The notes under the pieces were generated by a model. The model was given only the letters and a program-made list of their open reading frames with translations. It was not told the DNA's origin and did no database searches. From positions 11,018,001 to 11,082,000 of the forward strand of contig JBANSL010000002.1 of assembly GCA_037127255.1 (NCBI GenBank): DNA of 64,000 nt, in the 5' to 3' direction. This DNA comes from Persicaria tinctoria (lineage: Eukaryota; Streptophyta; Magnoliopsida; Caryophyllales; Polygonaceae). Each line of letters starts with the position of its first letter. Position 1 is the first letter of the stretch. Below are positions 44,760-56,747 of the stretch, one piece after another. A program made the translations under genes and the position numbers.

Positions 44760-46100
44760 GACGAGGTACTTACAGATGAAAGAAAATGAGGCATTAATTA
44801 TTAGTATAAAAAATATTATTAAATTTAAAAAATGTTAATGACTTATAAAATTATTTTAATTTTGATTAGAAAGTAGTTTATAAAATATTTTTATAATTTA
44901 TAACCATTTTTAGGAATAAAATAGGAGAATTAATTGTTCATATATTATATACTGTATACATCGTGTGTGTTTTTTATAAATATTTTTTAAAAATTTAGCA
45001 AAATATATTTTTACATATATTTGAAATTCTAATTTAAATATAAAGCTTCAAATATTATAATAATATCATATATATTTGACAAAAACCTAATAGAATTAAT
45101 AGATAATGAGTGGTGATTTGTTAACAAAAACCATTTAACTAGTGGTTTTATGTAATTTCGTATTTAACGAGTAGTTAAGTGTAAAAACATATATTTAATG
45201 GGTGGTTTTATGTAAATTTCTCTTTGAAATATAATAATATATGTTTATAATATCATATTATCATGCATGCACTTTTCAAAGGTCGTTTTTTAGAATTTTT
45301 AATTCAAGGGATGGGTTTGTACAAAATAGTATATTTAGAGGGTAATTTTCTTAAATTTGATCAATAGTTTCTTTTCTTTTCTTTTTTTTGGCCATCGCCA
45401 ATTTGAAATTCCTATGCGTAACACTCGAGGAAGCTGCATTCTAGACGACGAACTGAAATTTCTAGTTTTCATCGGTCGTTTGACTAAAACAGTCTTATCG
45501 TTTGATCGAATTAGGTCGAGCTGGTTGCCCGCCCAAAAGCCTGGATCTATGAACAACAAGGACACCCTTGAATAATCAACTCCAAATTTCAGCTCAAATC
45601 AACTCTATTCAAGCTCGATCCGAGCTTGAATGAACGAGCTTAGGAAATGAACGAGCTTGATCCGAGCTTTTTTTTAAGCTTTAAGCATTTCTACTCATTA
45701 TAAATTAACTTAAAATTTTTAGAAATTTCATAAAATTCGAGCTATTCGAGCTTAATTCGAACGAGTCAAGCTTTACACCGAACTTAAAAATATGTTCATA
45801 CTCATTTCGTTTAGAAAATAAAAGAACCCGGACCGATTTTTATCGAGTCGGGTATGAATCGAATTCGAGCTACTCGTAACATGCCCGCATATGTTTAAAA
45901 AATAAATGACCTAATCTCTCATCAAAGGCCCATTAAGAATGGGCAGCCCAAAAACTCGGGGATAAGGCTCATTAAGGCTTAAATAAGGTAACCAAACATC
46001 AACAAATACAACTGAATAACATGCTAATTGCTGATCATATACTATTATACAACTGAATAACAGGCTTAAATAAGGCCCATTAAGGCTTAAATAAAGCTAG
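44760..46100. other. AT-rich intergenic, GAGCTT-rich repeat near 45590-45880
   Basis: No gene. The 45590-45880 segment repeats CGAGCTTGA/GATCCGAGCTT words on both strands, a simple degenerate repeat. The 45417 block is shared with 40895. Confidence 0.4.
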
Positions 46101-46127
46101 TAGTTAAATGAAGCAATGCAATGTAAC

Positions 46128-46136
46128 TATAAATAG
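46128..46136 (+). promoter_or_regulatory. Candidate TATA box of the ZAT gene
   Basis: TATAAATAG in an otherwise AT-rich but not TATA-like context, about 510 bp upstream of the ATG. Transcription from about 46160 would give a long 5' UTR containing the 46331 upstream ORF. Confidence 0.4.
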
Positions 46137-46330
46137 TAGTGAGATTGCTAGAATTAGAGGGGTTCCAAAATATCACAGGGATTGTGTGATAGGATAAAGT
46201 TTTAATTTGTCAAGTAGGGATTCTAAACCTGTGGAGTGGAGCAAAACTTGATTCTTCATCGATCCATCACCGACCACCTTATTCTTAGATACATTGAGCG
46301 ATAACGATGACACGTACGCTTTAGTCTCAA

Positions 46331-46552
46331 ATGTTCGCGCCAAGAAGCATATATCATATATTGGGAATTAAACAGAGTGTCTACCGGAGTTTACGTTTCC
46401 TATCTACCAACTGTTTTTTAAGACTTCTTTCTCACTATATTTTGCCATTTTTCAGTTATTGTCGTCGTCATCGTTGCTTCATTTCAACCTCATCCATCCT
46501 TTTTCCCTTACTCTCCTTCACTAGTTTTTGTCTAACAGAAAATAACACATAA
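46331..46552 (+). other. Possible 73-codon upstream ORF of the ZAT gene
   Basis: A real ATG opens 73 codons ending 88 bp before the main ATG. If transcription starts at the TATA box above, ribosomes would meet it first. The peptide is rich in F, S, R and C and shows no known domain. It may instead lie in an intron or be chance. Confidence 0.3.
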
Positions 46553-46640
46553 ATTTCTCCTACGTCTTTACTGCAATTCCTCCCATTTGACTCCCCACCA
46601 CCACTCCGTTTTCGTTCTTTGTTCTCTCGTCGGTGTCATC

Positions 46641-47615
46641 ATGGAATCTCCGGAGCCAATAGTTGTACATGAAGAAGTAGCGACAAGCTCAAATGTCGAC
46701 GAAGCTGTTAACGACAAAAGCACAAGCATCATCAAGGGCAAAAGGACCAAAAGACATCGTCCTCAATCTCCGATTTCTTTTTGTTTATCTGAAGGGTCAA
46801 GAAACGATATTCGTATCAACACCAACACCAACATCGAAACCTTGTTAAGTGATGATTGTGATGCATACAAAACCAAAGAAGAAGACATTGCCAATTGTCT
46901 AATCCTTTTAGCTCAAGGCCAACCGCGCTATCTTTGCAAGAACAACTCATCGTATAACGATGATTCTTACAAGCAACCGGTTGAGCAAAAGAAATTCACA
47001 AGCAAGAAGTTCTTGGAAACGCCCTATGGTGATAAAGCCGGTTATTATGTATACGAATGCAAGACTTGCTTCAAGACGTTCCCTTCGTTCCAAGCGCTAG
47101 GAGGGCACCGAGCAAGCCACGTAAAACCTAAGAAGGAAGACAACAACAACAACAACAATCCAATGTCGTTGTTAGTCGACGAAGGCAAAACTCACTCCTC
47201 TCCACCTAAAACAAACCTAAATAGCTATGACGATGATCACCATAACAACATGTACAATAGTAGTAACAAGAAGAAGCCACGGATTCATGAATGCTCGACT
47301 TGTGGGGCCGAGTTTTTATCAGGGCAAGCTCTTGGAGGCCATATGAGGAGGCATCGAACACCGGGTGGTGCTCGTGTCAGCAATGTCAATAGTAGATCTC
47401 GCCATGATCATGATGATAACTACTTCCCTCAACTAGCATCTTCGTTGTTACCATCTACATTGCCATTCATGGCCTCAATGGACCACAATGGCAGGCCTCC
47501 ATCGACGTCGGAGGAGGCTAATAAACTGTGCTTGAATTTGGATCTTAACTTGGCAGCACCGGTAGAGGATGAATCTAGTAAGATTCACTCTACAACTACA
47601 AGTCTACAACAATAG
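46641..47615 (+). CDS. ZAT-type C2H2 zinc-finger transcriptional repressor (ZAT5-like)
   Basis: Single exon, 324 aa, as usual for this family. From the N-terminus: an acidic leader; a basic B-box, KRTKRHR (residues 35-41), likely nuclear localisation; an L-box, [14 protein letters not shown] (about 78-91); two plant C2H2 fingers with the QALGGH signature ([21 protein letters not shown] near 137-157, [21 protein letters not shown] near 214-234); and a C-terminal EAR repression motif [10 protein letters not shown] (about 300-309). Proteins of this type bind DNA in the nucleus and repress stress- and defence-related genes through TOPLESS-type co-repressors. The ATG at 46641 is preferred over the non-homologous 18-codon extension from 46587. 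A run of Asn codons separates the fingers. It stands alone between transposon-rich stretches. Confidence 0.93.
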   Translation: MESPEPIVVHEEVATSSNVDEAVNDKSTSIIKGKRTKRHRPQSPISFCLSEGSRNDIRINTNTNIETLLSDDCDAYKTKEEDIANCLILLAQGQPRYLCKNNSSYNDDSYKQPVEQKKFTSKKFLETPYGDKAGYYVYECKTCFKTFPSFQALGGHRASHVKPKKEDNNNNNNPMSLLVDEGKTHSSPPKTNLNSYDDDHHNNMYNSSNKKKPRIHECSTCGAEFLSGQALGGHMRRHRTPGGARVSNVNSRSRHDHDDNYFPQLASSLLPSTLPFMASMDHNGRPPSTSEEANKLCLNLDLNLAAPVEDESSKIHSTTTSLQQ

Positions 47616-48180
47616 ATCGATCAGTACAAGCAAAACTAATCACCCTCATCGCTAGAACAGCAAGAACTGATTAATTATGATGCCTTCATTTCCTTGCCAA
47701 TTGGATTGTTATTACTGTAAAAGAATTAGAAATCAATACTATGTTTGTAGAAAGTATGAATCTGAAAATTGTAGAGCTATGTGTGCAAGTTTTCCCACAA
47801 CTATATATATAAATATTTCTTTTGTTTTAATTTTACAATGTCTTTTGCTTTAGCAAGGCAGATAGAGTTATTCCAAACACCCAACAAAAGAGGACTAAAA
47901 GACAAAAGGTTGTAAAATGGAAAAAACTCAAGGAAGGATACTTGAAACTGAATTTCGACTAGAGACGGTTCTACCTCGTCGGATACTCATCTGAGTATTT
48001 GGAGCACGAAATATTATGAAATAGATCCAGAATTAAACTATGATTCATATTTAAGATTCACACCTTGTGACCGGATTCTAACTAAACATTTTTCAATGAC
48101 TTTGATATATTAAAAGGTAAATTCTTTCGTATTTTGAGTCATTATACCTATGATGATCCGATAATTCTGACTCAGGGAAT
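47616..48180. other. ZAT 3' UTR and spacer
   Basis: The 3' UTR probably ends near 47830 (AT-rich, with AATATTTCTTTTGTTTTAA). Nothing further recognised. Confidence 0.4.
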
Positions 48181-48182
48181 CT

Positions 48183-48540
48183 TTGTGCTATGGTTGGCTC
48201 GGGTCTTGCGGCTTCCATCTTAATTTGTTATTCGCGATGGCTAGGGGGAGGTCCTTTCTTGCAGAGCACAAGGACATGGGAAGGTTTCCGCTTTCCGAGC
48301 GAAGTGTCTTGGCCTACTGGGCCGTTTTGGCAGGTCTTCAACAATCTACGATGAGGGATTTCTCTTATCTCGGAGTGGAGGGCGACTGCTTGACCGTGAT
48401 CAATGCCTTGGAGAGGATTTGAAAGTGTCCATGGGAGGTTGAGATGGCGTTTTCGGATACTCTTGGTCTTTGTACGTAGTGCTTTCGAGAATGTTATCTT
48501 CTTGCACACTTTTAGGGAGGGAACCGGGTTGCATACATAA
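48183..48540 (+). pseudogene. RNase H fragment of a non-LTR retrotransposon
   Basis: Frame 48183-48422 contains LAYWAVLAGLQQS..YLGVEGDCLTVINAL, like the E/D part of the RVT_3 RNase H domain in plant LINEs. After a stop, another frame gives FLHTFREGNRVA, the usual last helix. The element is truncated on both sides. It is not a host gene. Confidence 0.55.
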
Positions 48541-49180
48541 GCAATCCAAGCACACCGGACCCTAATTGAAAAGGTTCCGATCATATATATCGAAGCTTGG
48601 ACCCGACTCGAACTCGGAACATCTAGCTAGAGATGGGTGTTATTTCTTTTTAACAAAGTCTAATTTGTGGACAGTTTTGGCATTTTCAAATTTTATAGGG
48701 GATTTTGTGAAATTGTCCTAATTAAAGGGTGGTTTTGTGAATTTTGTTTCCATTTTCTTCCAGGAGAGTTGGCCGGATAAGATTAGTCAACAATTCAAAT
48801 TAACACTAATAGAGTAATGATTAAAATAAAATAAAACAACTTATCAATTATCACAAATTAAAGGTGTTTACATTCAAATGGAAAACGAATTCCCCAAACC
48901 AAGTGGAAGTGGAAATCTACTAATGTCATTTTTTTAGTGAAAACGGCAACTAATTATAGTGAGTATATATAAAATAAGCCCTTTGATGGATCTTTCCACG
49001 ATCATCCTATGTGGATTGTTTTGTATGAAACCTCACAATCACACCTCCAATATCGCTCCAAAATCGCACCAAAACCAACTTCAAATTTGCTTAATCTCAC
49101 ATCTACTATATGTTATTGATTTTGGACTAAACGTATTCTAAATTACATCGTGTATCTTACTATCTTATACTCCATCTGTT
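48541..49180. other. AT-rich, no feature seen
   Basis: Several short phrases such as GGGTGGTTTTGTGAATTTTG resemble sequences near 8750 and 28790, but I could not define an element. Confidence 0.35.
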
Positions 49181-49183
49181 GAG

Positions 49184-49240
49184 TGGCGGAGCCAGAACTC
49201 GATGAGGATGGGAGCACACTGGCACAATGGTGAAAAATGA
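49184..49240 (+). mobile_element. Isolated hAT terminus
   Basis: AGTGGCGGAGCCAGAACTCGA is the same end type as in the hATs at 17053 and 24777. The partner end and duplication were not located. Confidence 0.4.
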
Positions 49241-49901
49241 CAATGAATAATATGAGCTTATATAACACATAACGTTTTTAATACTGTAAAATAACGATAA
49301 AAATAAAAGAATTTAATGTTACAAAGAGTTGTTAATTGTTAATTAGAATTATTTACTGAAATAGTTGAACTTGACGACAAATGGAGTAAATCCATTTTAC
49401 GGGTTTTAATACCCTGAAAATGTTAAAGTATAACTTCATTATCTATGCGCTTGAAAACATCTTTTTCGACAAAGCAGGCCAAAATCTAAGAGAAAAAGTC
49501 GTCCATCATCTTGTTGTATAAAAATGTCTTGTCTTGATAATACCCATAGACAGATAAAGTTATTTCCACTACAGTTGTTGCAACTGGTAACACTAAAAAC
49601 AACTTAATGTGATGATATACCAATTAAGTTAAAAACTTTGTGAATTCTTACTTCGATCATCTTTTTAGAAAGGTGCATCACCAATATCTTGCAAAATAAA
49701 AAAAATCTGGCATTTCCCTTCATTTTAACCTTTGTAACTTCTTACCTAATTTCCGAAATGAGTAATATAACATCTTGTTTTGAAACTCTTGAGATAAATT
49801 GTAGTATTTAAATGTCAATCTTTTTTTTTTGGTAGAACAACCGGGGCTACGCCCCACTCCGCAAGGGAGCTCGAATTAAGGAAACGAAACAAAAACAATG
49901 G

Positions 49902-50888
49902 CTAAGTAGTCTGCCATCGGAGAGTAGAAACTCCTCTAGCATCCTCCCTAGCACAGTTCAACAAATCAACAGGACAAACGTTTAAACAAGACAGCCCAAC
50001 CGGGAAGGAAAGAGCAAAACTAGCTAAACCATCGGCGAGACCATTGGCCTCCCGGAAAATGTGACGGAGCTGGAGATCCCAGTTCCTACGGAGGAAGCCA
50101 TGGCAATTACTCACCAGGCTAGCACACGGATGTGTTTTCTTGATCGGTTTCGATAACAGCTCCAAAGCTCTCTTGGAATCAGTCTCGCATATCACTTTCT
50201 TGACCCCCTTGTCCCACGCCAACTCCAATCCTTTGGCTAAGCTCCATAGTTCAGCTTCCACCACAGAGCAACATCCTATGTTGAGAACAAAGCCCGCGAC
50301 CCACTCCCCTTCTTCGTTGCGAAGAACACCTCCTGCCGCTGCAGCCCCCGAGTTCTTCACAGCTCCATCAACATTCAGTTTGAACAAACCCGGAGGGGGC
50401 GAGGACCAGCTAACAGCAATGGGGATCCTCTTCTTAGCCATCGTCACACCAAGAACGTTCCTTCTAGCCATAGCATAGCTTTTGACGAGGTTCAAGCAGC
50501 TTTCCGAGGTAACCGGCGTCACCTTACTGTCCTTGAAGACGATCCCGTTCCGTCTATTCCAAATCATCCACAAGGCGGTCACAAACAGATCCCTCCATAG
50601 TACTCCATCAGGTCCATCTCTTGTCGAAGAGACATTACTCCTCATCCACGCAGCGAACGGGAGGGAAAAGAACCCGTCCTCCCGCTCTGCGCCTTCAACC
50701 TGCAACCAAAAGCTTCTCACAGATTCGCATTCTCGGAAGAGGTGAATCAAGGATTCACAACAGGAAAGACAAGAAGGACACGAATCAGAGTTACCTAAGT
50801 GTCTCCTGGCTCTTTCGGCGTTTGTAAGAACTCCCCCATTGCCTGCAAGCCATAGGAAGGAGCGAATCCTCTCATAAATATTCAGATT
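49902..50888 (-). pseudogene. LINE zf-RVT plus RNase H domain
   Basis: From about 50888, after a TAG, to 49902 the frame carries zf-RVT (WLAGNGGVLTNAERARRHLG, C..C..C..H spacing, HLFRECESVRSFW) and an RNase H of the RVT_3 type: LNVDGAVKNSG, VVEAELWSL, VICETDS and the late ANGLADGLA. The four acidic catalytic residues are all present. This domain is typical of plant L1 elements. It degrades RNA in hybrids during reverse transcription. Confidence 0.82.
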
Positions 50889-51242
50889 CTAGATTTTCTC
50901 AACAAAAGAAGTGTCCGCCGACTGGAAAGACTCGACATTGCAGATTGCCGAGTACCCCGTTTTAACCGAGTAATCCTCATCGCCACTTTGCGCCCAGCAC
51001 AGTCTGTCTTCAGTACTTGAGACCGCGACCGCATCCATCTTTAGCACCGTCGAACTAGGCAGAAGATGCGCAAAAGAATCCCATGCCCAGCCCCGGCCTT
51101 CTTCCCAAACATCCGCCACCATCAGACCAGGCGGCAACTCACTACCGGTATCCCTAACCAACTCAATTAACGGAACATTCTCGATCCAAGTATCTTCCCA
51201 AAACCGAATACTAGACCCGTCTCGGATAACATATAAAAGCAT
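50889..51242 (-). pseudogene. LINE ORF2 fragment upstream of zf-RVT
   Basis: Contains VIRDGSSIRFWEDTWI and DVWEEGRGWAWDSF, then DRLCWAQSGDEDYSVKTGY, the region normally linking reverse transcriptase and zf-RVT in plant LINEs. It is stopped by TAG at 50889 and is in frame with the downstream part. Confidence 0.8.
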
Positions 51243-51284
51243 TAAAGATTATTAAAATAAGATTAAAGTGATTAATATATCTTC

Positions 51285-51410
51285 AATTTTCAAACATTCA
51301 TAACTTTTTACTCGGATATCGGATTAAGGCGTATTATATATCAAAACGAAGCTATCGACGAGGAGATTATATATACGGGGTTCGTCGAATGAGGGTGGGG
51401 GTACGTGCCC
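51285..51410. repeat. Dispersed repeat shared with the CNL-A intron
   Basis: Closely related to 15950-16075. It lies just outside the LINE's truncated end, so it was probably the pre-insertion site sequence. Confidence 0.5.
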
Positions 51411-51436
51411 CCACATGTCCCCATTTGGATCTGCCC

Positions 51437-51661
51437 TATTCTGTTCCATAATAAAAGTCACTTGACTTTTCAGCACGTATTTTAAGAAAGTAAAAACGCT
51501 ATAAAATATTTTTTTAATAAAGTTTTTTTAAGTTCATACTTATGACTAATAAGTATGAAATTATTAAAAAAAATTGATTAAAAAATGATATTTTATATTA
51601 CTTTCTTAAAAAAACGTGCACAAAAAGACAAACAACTTTTATTTTGAAACAAATGGAGTAA
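51437..51661. mobile_element. Stowaway-like MITE
   Basis: Ends TTCTGTTCCATAATAAAAGT and (inverted) ACTCCATTTGTTTCAAAATA pair, and the flanks contain TA. 225 bp, AT-rich interior forming a near-complete hairpin (ATACTTATGACTAATAAGTAT at the centre). Confidence 0.65.
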
Positions 51662-52335
51662 TTAATCTTTTCGAACCTTTAACTTTTAATTAATTATTCC
51701 GAACCATTTTAAAAAAAATAAGTACTCTTATGCTACACTTATAATTTGCATATATTTATTAATTTATAATAAGAATAATTTAAAAAATATATAACCAAAA
51801 CATTTATAATTTTAAAATAGGATTACATATCTTTTTTTTAATAAAAACTACAACAAATATGGTCCAAAGCATACACTTAAATTGCACTTGTTTTCTTGCT
51901 AACATCAAAGTGACAATGTTTGAGAAACACATTTTTTTGGGATCTTTAATGCAAGGTTAATAGATTTGAATTTGATTGGACTATATGTACACCGTGTGTT
52001 GGTTACGGAATAATATTTTGAGAATCAATCTTTTTTCTTTTAACCAAAATTGAAATCTATAAATCTATTTAAAAAAAAATTGAAATCTATATATCTATGC
52101 TTTCGATGTTAAAAATTAATACTACGTAGTATACTTTATTTAATTTTGCACGTTAATTTCTTTTAACTATATATGAAAATGACATTGATAGACTTTTTAA
52201 GTTGAGCAAGCAAGAATTTAGGATAGGTTTGGCAATCTACAAAGGGAGTTAATCCAATAAGGTGATTGAGTTGACAATAAATCCATTTATTTAATAAATA
52301 CTCCTAGTTTAGATATGTTATCTATTTTGACGTAC
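51662..52335. other. AT-rich, no feature seen
   Basis: No ORF or repeat boundary identified. Confidence 0.4.
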
Positions 52336-52359
52336 AATAGCAGCTATCGTCCGGGTGTT

Positions 52360-52972
52360 CCGTTGTTCACGGAATCTAGGTCATGTCCGGTTTGTTCTCG
52401 GGTCTTTGATGGTGATATCTATGGAGATCATGTTATGTCCTGCGCTGGTATCGTACGTGGACATTAAACATCGACATAACCTCGTGCGCGATACCTTATT
52501 GGATATTTGTTACATGACTGAGATTTCTGCCGGTAAGGAGGTTGATATTGGTTTGGTTGATAGGCATGATAAGCATCTTCGTCCGACAGATTTGCTTCTT
52601 TATTCGTGGGACAGGGGGCGGGATGTGTGTGTTGATCTGACGGGATCCTCCCCCTTGACTCAGTCGGGGCTGTCTGACTCTGTAACCGGTCGTGTTGTTG
52701 TTGATGCTGCTCAACGTAAGTGTGTCAAGTATCGAGATTTGTGCATGGCGGTTGGGTATGGTTTCCTACCCTTCTTCTTCTCTTCGTTGGGGGAGCTGGA
52801 TACGGATGTTGTTGCCTTGCTAAAACGGATTCAGAAATTCTCAATATCTCAATATGTCGGAGCTCGTTCTGCAGCTTTTATTTTTACTAGACTTAGTTTT
52901 GTTATCGCTAAGGGAGTGGGTACCCAGATAGTATATATCTCGATCGGCTACCCACTAATTTCATGTAGTATG
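52360..52972 (+). pseudogene. Retroelement C-terminal domain with CCHC knuckle and nuclease-like fold
   Basis: Reading across a frameshift near 52465 gives CPVCSRVFDGDIYGDH..SC (zinc knuckle), then HRHNLVRDTLLDIC, VDIGL, RPTDLLLYSW, VCVDLTGSSPLTQ, DAAQRKCVKY, GYGFLPFFFSSLGEL, and a second frameshift before the RLPTNF-like end. This sequence type is found at the C-terminus of proteins annotated as reverse transcriptases in several eudicots. The RP-D..L..W....VDLT arrangement is reminiscent of a restriction-like PD-(D/E)XK endonuclease; that is an inference. No reverse transcriptase domain remains upstream. Confidence 0.55.
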
Positions 52973-52976
52973 TAAT

Positions 52977-52978
<2 letters not shown>

Positions 52979-53029
<51 letters not shown>
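52979..53029. repeat. (AAT)n microsatellite
   Basis: About 16 perfect trinucleotide repeats. Confidence 0.95.
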
Positions 53030-53524
53030 TACTTTCTAACGCATTCAATATATCCTTACAGTACATTCATGAGACCGGTTTTGAACCATATGATTGAATT
53101 TTGATAAATGGATAAGATTGATAATTGATATTAATATTTATGGATATCCAACCCTAATACTTATTATTTTAGAAGCAGGGTCTTTGTTAGCTCTTTTTTG
53201 GTTTTATTTTCCTACGTTCTTCCTCACAATATTTTCCTTCTTCCTCATATGTGAATTTTCATTGGTCATTGTCGGTGCTGGAGTCGGGGTGCAATCGATC
53301 GGTGCCCGGAGGAGGGTGATTGGTGGGCAGCGGCGCAGTCAGCGATGACTGGAGGTGGCAATCGGCTGGAGATGTGGCTTATTTTTCACAAAGCTTTTAT
53401 TGCTCACGTTCTCTTCTTCCCTGTTAATTCTTATTGATCTAGGTAAGCCGCTACACTCAAATGCTAATTAATTCGTCCATACGACGCTCGATCAGGAGGA
53501 AAGGAGTGCAGACACTATCGATGT
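53030..53524. other. Unassigned sequence with short ORFs
   Basis: The 84-codon ORF at 53094-53348 is hydrophobic in its first 60 residues, but I recognise no family and give it little weight. Confidence 0.3.
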
Positions 53525-53559
53525 AGAAGCTTTAGGTGCAAGTTGCACCTAAAGCTTCT
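53525..53559. repeat. Perfect 17-bp palindrome with 1-nt centre
   Basis: AGAAGCTTTAGGTGCAA, then G, then its exact complement. A looser version (TAGGTGCAACTT..AAGTTGCCACCTA) occurs at 58411-58438. Probably a transposon end junction. Confidence 0.85.
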
Positions 53560-53770
53560 TGATTGGTCGGGGAAGAGAGCTTTCGCCGGCCAGATCTGAA
53601 CGCTCGAATCTCCATGAAAATGAAATTGAGAGCCTGGTTAGGGAGGAGCGCGCCACAACGAAGGTGAAAATTTGGTCGGAGATAGAGAGCTTTTGCCGGC
53701 TAGATCTGAATTTGATAGAGAGCTTTTGCGTTAGATCTGAGTTTGATGGAGGATCATAGCTAAGTTTGAG
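53560..53770. repeat. GAGAGCTTT-GCCGGC repeat in a GC-rich block
   Basis: Three related phrases (AGAGCTTTCGCCGGCCAGATC, near 53575, 53688 and 53718) suggest a small internal repeat in a captured exon-like segment. No product assigned. Confidence 0.4.
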
Positions 53771-53997
53771 AGGGAGAGAGAAAGTTGATGCAGGTGTGTG
53801 GCTGTGAATGAAGGGGCGGCCAAAGTAATGTTTAGGCCTTTAGGGTTTTGTTTGGGGAAAGTTAGATAAATAAATAGGAAAAAAATGCAAAAATTAAATC
53901 AATTGGGAAATTAACCCGGACAGTTGCCAAACAACCCCAACCCTTGACCATCTGAACTAATTTACCTTTGTGTATTAGGAGGAAACTTGGGACAAAC

Positions 53998-54024
53998 CTA
54001 CACATACACTAGGTGTATGTGTAG
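53998..54024. repeat. 12-bp perfect hairpin with 3-nt loop
   Basis: CTACACATACAC, then TAG, then the exact complement. A third partial copy (GCATACACCTCC) follows. Confidence 0.85.
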
Positions 54025-54555
54025 AGGCATACACCTCCAATTAAAATGCAACACCTGTATTTAAAGGAATTTTTTTTCTGTAAAAATTAAACTTAATTTG
54101 AAAACTTTTTAAACTGCTCCTATGTTGAAACATTTTAAAATTAATACGGAGTACTGTAGTATTGTTTACAGATATTTTCTTAATTTTGGTTTAACTGTAT
54201 TTTAATTATTTTTTTATGAAAATGATTTTTTCTTTCATCAACTTTACTAAAATTACTCCATATATTCCCAACTTTATAAAAAGAAATTACATATATCAAA
54301 AGGATTTTTTTTAATTAATTAATCTTTAATTAATTAAATTAATAATAAATAACTTACTTTCGAAGATATATTCCCAACTTTATATTATTTGATTGATACT
54401 CTCTCTCTGATCAGCAAAACAAATCATAACTATATGCTTACGTTTTTACGGGATACTTGTATTTATATTTACCATTAATTTAAAATGAATCATAACCAAG
54501 TATTATTTCAATTACTTTCATGATGAAAGTAATACTTATATTGATATTTATTATT

Positions 54556-54805
54556 AATACTACCTCTGTTTGAAAATATAAGTCCATTGACTATTTGACA
54601 CATTTTTAAAGGAGTTAAAAACTATATAAAATAATATTAATTTTATTAATTTTTTACATAATTATATATAGTTATTAGTAATATATATAAGACTATGTAA
54701 AATATTTAATAAAAAATGTATTATTTTTTATAGTTTTAACTGCTTAAAAAAAATGTGTCAAAAAGTAAATGAACTTATATTTTCAAACGGATGAAATATT
54801 AAATT
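54556..54805. mobile_element. Stowaway-like MITE
   Basis: Left TACCTCTGTTTGAAAATATA and right inverse CATCCGTTTGAAAATATA are clear terminal inverted repeats. The AT-rich interior is itself partly palindromic (TTTAAAGGAGTTAAAAAC / TTTTAACTGCTTAAAA). Flanking TA/AT is consistent with Stowaway targeting. Confidence 0.7.
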
Positions 54806-56747
54806 AATCATAACCAAATATCAGTAGAAATTACAAATAAACAATTTTAAATTCATCTATTTTTGATCAGTTAAGTTATACAGTACGATCATTCTTACAT
54901 ATATATACACTTTATACATGTGTAACATGTCTATCTATCTATCACTACGTACTATACAGTAGTATATTTAAGATAGAATTGGATTTTTTTTTTTTGAAAA
55001 AAAAATGAAGATCGTGGGTGGTGGTTAAATGGAAGGAAACCGCCTACTTTTTCGTTTTCTTTTTTACTAATTTTTTTTGCCTTACACGTGTCTAATCTAT
55101 ATCTATATCTATATCTATATCTATATAATTACTTAAAAGCAAATAGTTTTTGCCACGTGTCGTTCAACCCATGTTTTTTGGGTTTTCAACCAATGACGTT
55201 ATTTTGTTTATTTTCCTCCTTTTACTTTTTTTTCTTTTTTCAATATTCACACGTTGGAAGATTAGGGTTCACTTCATCCGCCTCATTCACCGCTTCCCAC
55301 CTCCTACCTCTGGCGATTTCAATTCCACATGAATCCTCCGTCGATCGAAGCTCTTCTTCCTTGTGTCTGCCGATTCAATGACACAGGACTTCGTTTTCCT
55401 CCTCCGCCGAGGTTCTACCAGAGGTTCGTTCATCTTCCTCCTCCGCCGACTTCAATAATGGTGTCCTTCGTGGCTCAGGTCTTCGTCGATCTTCTTCCTC
55501 CGTCGAAGTTATCCCGCTAAGGACTTTGTCTTCCTCCGCCGAGGTTAGATCGTCTGCGCATCTCCATCTTCCTCTGTTGAATTTCAATTTCATTACTTAT
55601 TCTCACCCATATTTTTCTATGTTTTAATTTCCCCTCCCCCCTCTTCACAATTAGGAACGAATAGTTGGGTTCATTCCTCCTTCGCCGACGTCCTTCGTGC
55701 CTCAGATAGGGGTTATGATGCTCAGGTTCATCGACTTTCAAATTGGGGATTCACAATTGCTACCGAGGTATCGATTCTTCTTTTTTAGATTTTACTCTCT
55801 TTTTGTTTCTCCATACTTCATGAAGATTTGTTGAGTTTTTTTTTTTGTTAATTTTCCGATCAATTACCCATTTTTCATAGGGTTTCAAAAGCTTGCATAT
55901 TGGGGTTTTGAAGGTATAGTTCATCCAATTTCTAAATATGATTCCAATCATTGTAATTCATTCTAGGGTTTCTTCCATTTCCTGTTCAATTGGTGGATTG
56001 ACAGATGGCTTGATGGCAACTGAGTATGTTTATTGCAGTTCATTTAGGTTATCAGTGTCTTTCATAACTTGATTGGAGTTCTGGACTGACTGTTGAAGAT
56101 ATTCTTTCATGTAGATTATTCCACTCTATTTATTTTACAAGGTCATTTTGATTTTTCTACATGTTTATGCTTTGCACTTTCTATTTAACTTGATTGAAAT
56201 CCTGATATTTTGATCCATTTCAAGCTCAAATATTTCCACTAAAAAAAAAGTAATGATAATCTATTTCCCGTGTTTCTGAATTAACCGCTCTTAGTGTGGA
56301 ATCTTTTCCCTACATAATATATCCATTTACCCTATAGTTTTATTCATAGAAAGCATTACTCAATCAATGTGTTGTTAGAATTTCAGTAGTCTTCCAAAGT
56401 TGGCATTTTTGTATATACAGTATACACTAATTATGGATCGATGGCCTGGCAAATCCAAATGGAATTCTGTCAAAATAATTGGGTCTTGATGTGATTGTAA
56501 ATGTATAAACATACTTGTGTGCTACCAGAAGGCAACTCTTTACAATTAATGTCATTAGAAACTATTGTTTTTCTTCCTGGTTTAGTAATACTCCTGTTTC
56601 AATTAGCTAAGATAGAGAAGGAAAGATTGTTTGTTTGTTTTATTGATCATCTTGAGCAACAAAGATAAAGAAGGAAGTTTGTTTGTTTGTTTTAAAACTA
56701 TGATGCTGCCTGCCCTCTCCTTACGATTCTTTTTCATTTGCTTTCAG

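Larger units (their letters stand above)
49820..51243 (-). mobile_element. 5'-truncated LINE (L1-type with RNase H)
   Basis: Poly-T at 49820-49832 marks the A tail of a minus-strand copy. The element encodes the C-terminal part of ORF2: a segment upstream of the zf-RVT domain, the zf-RVT zinc knuckle and RNase H. The reverse transcriptase and endonuclease are absent, so it is truncated near 51243. No clear target duplication was found. Confidence 0.8.

Noticed and set aside
49902..50750. RNase H as a functional host gene
   Set aside because: The domain is joined to zf-RVT and lies next to a poly-A tail, so it is the C-terminus of a truncated LINE.
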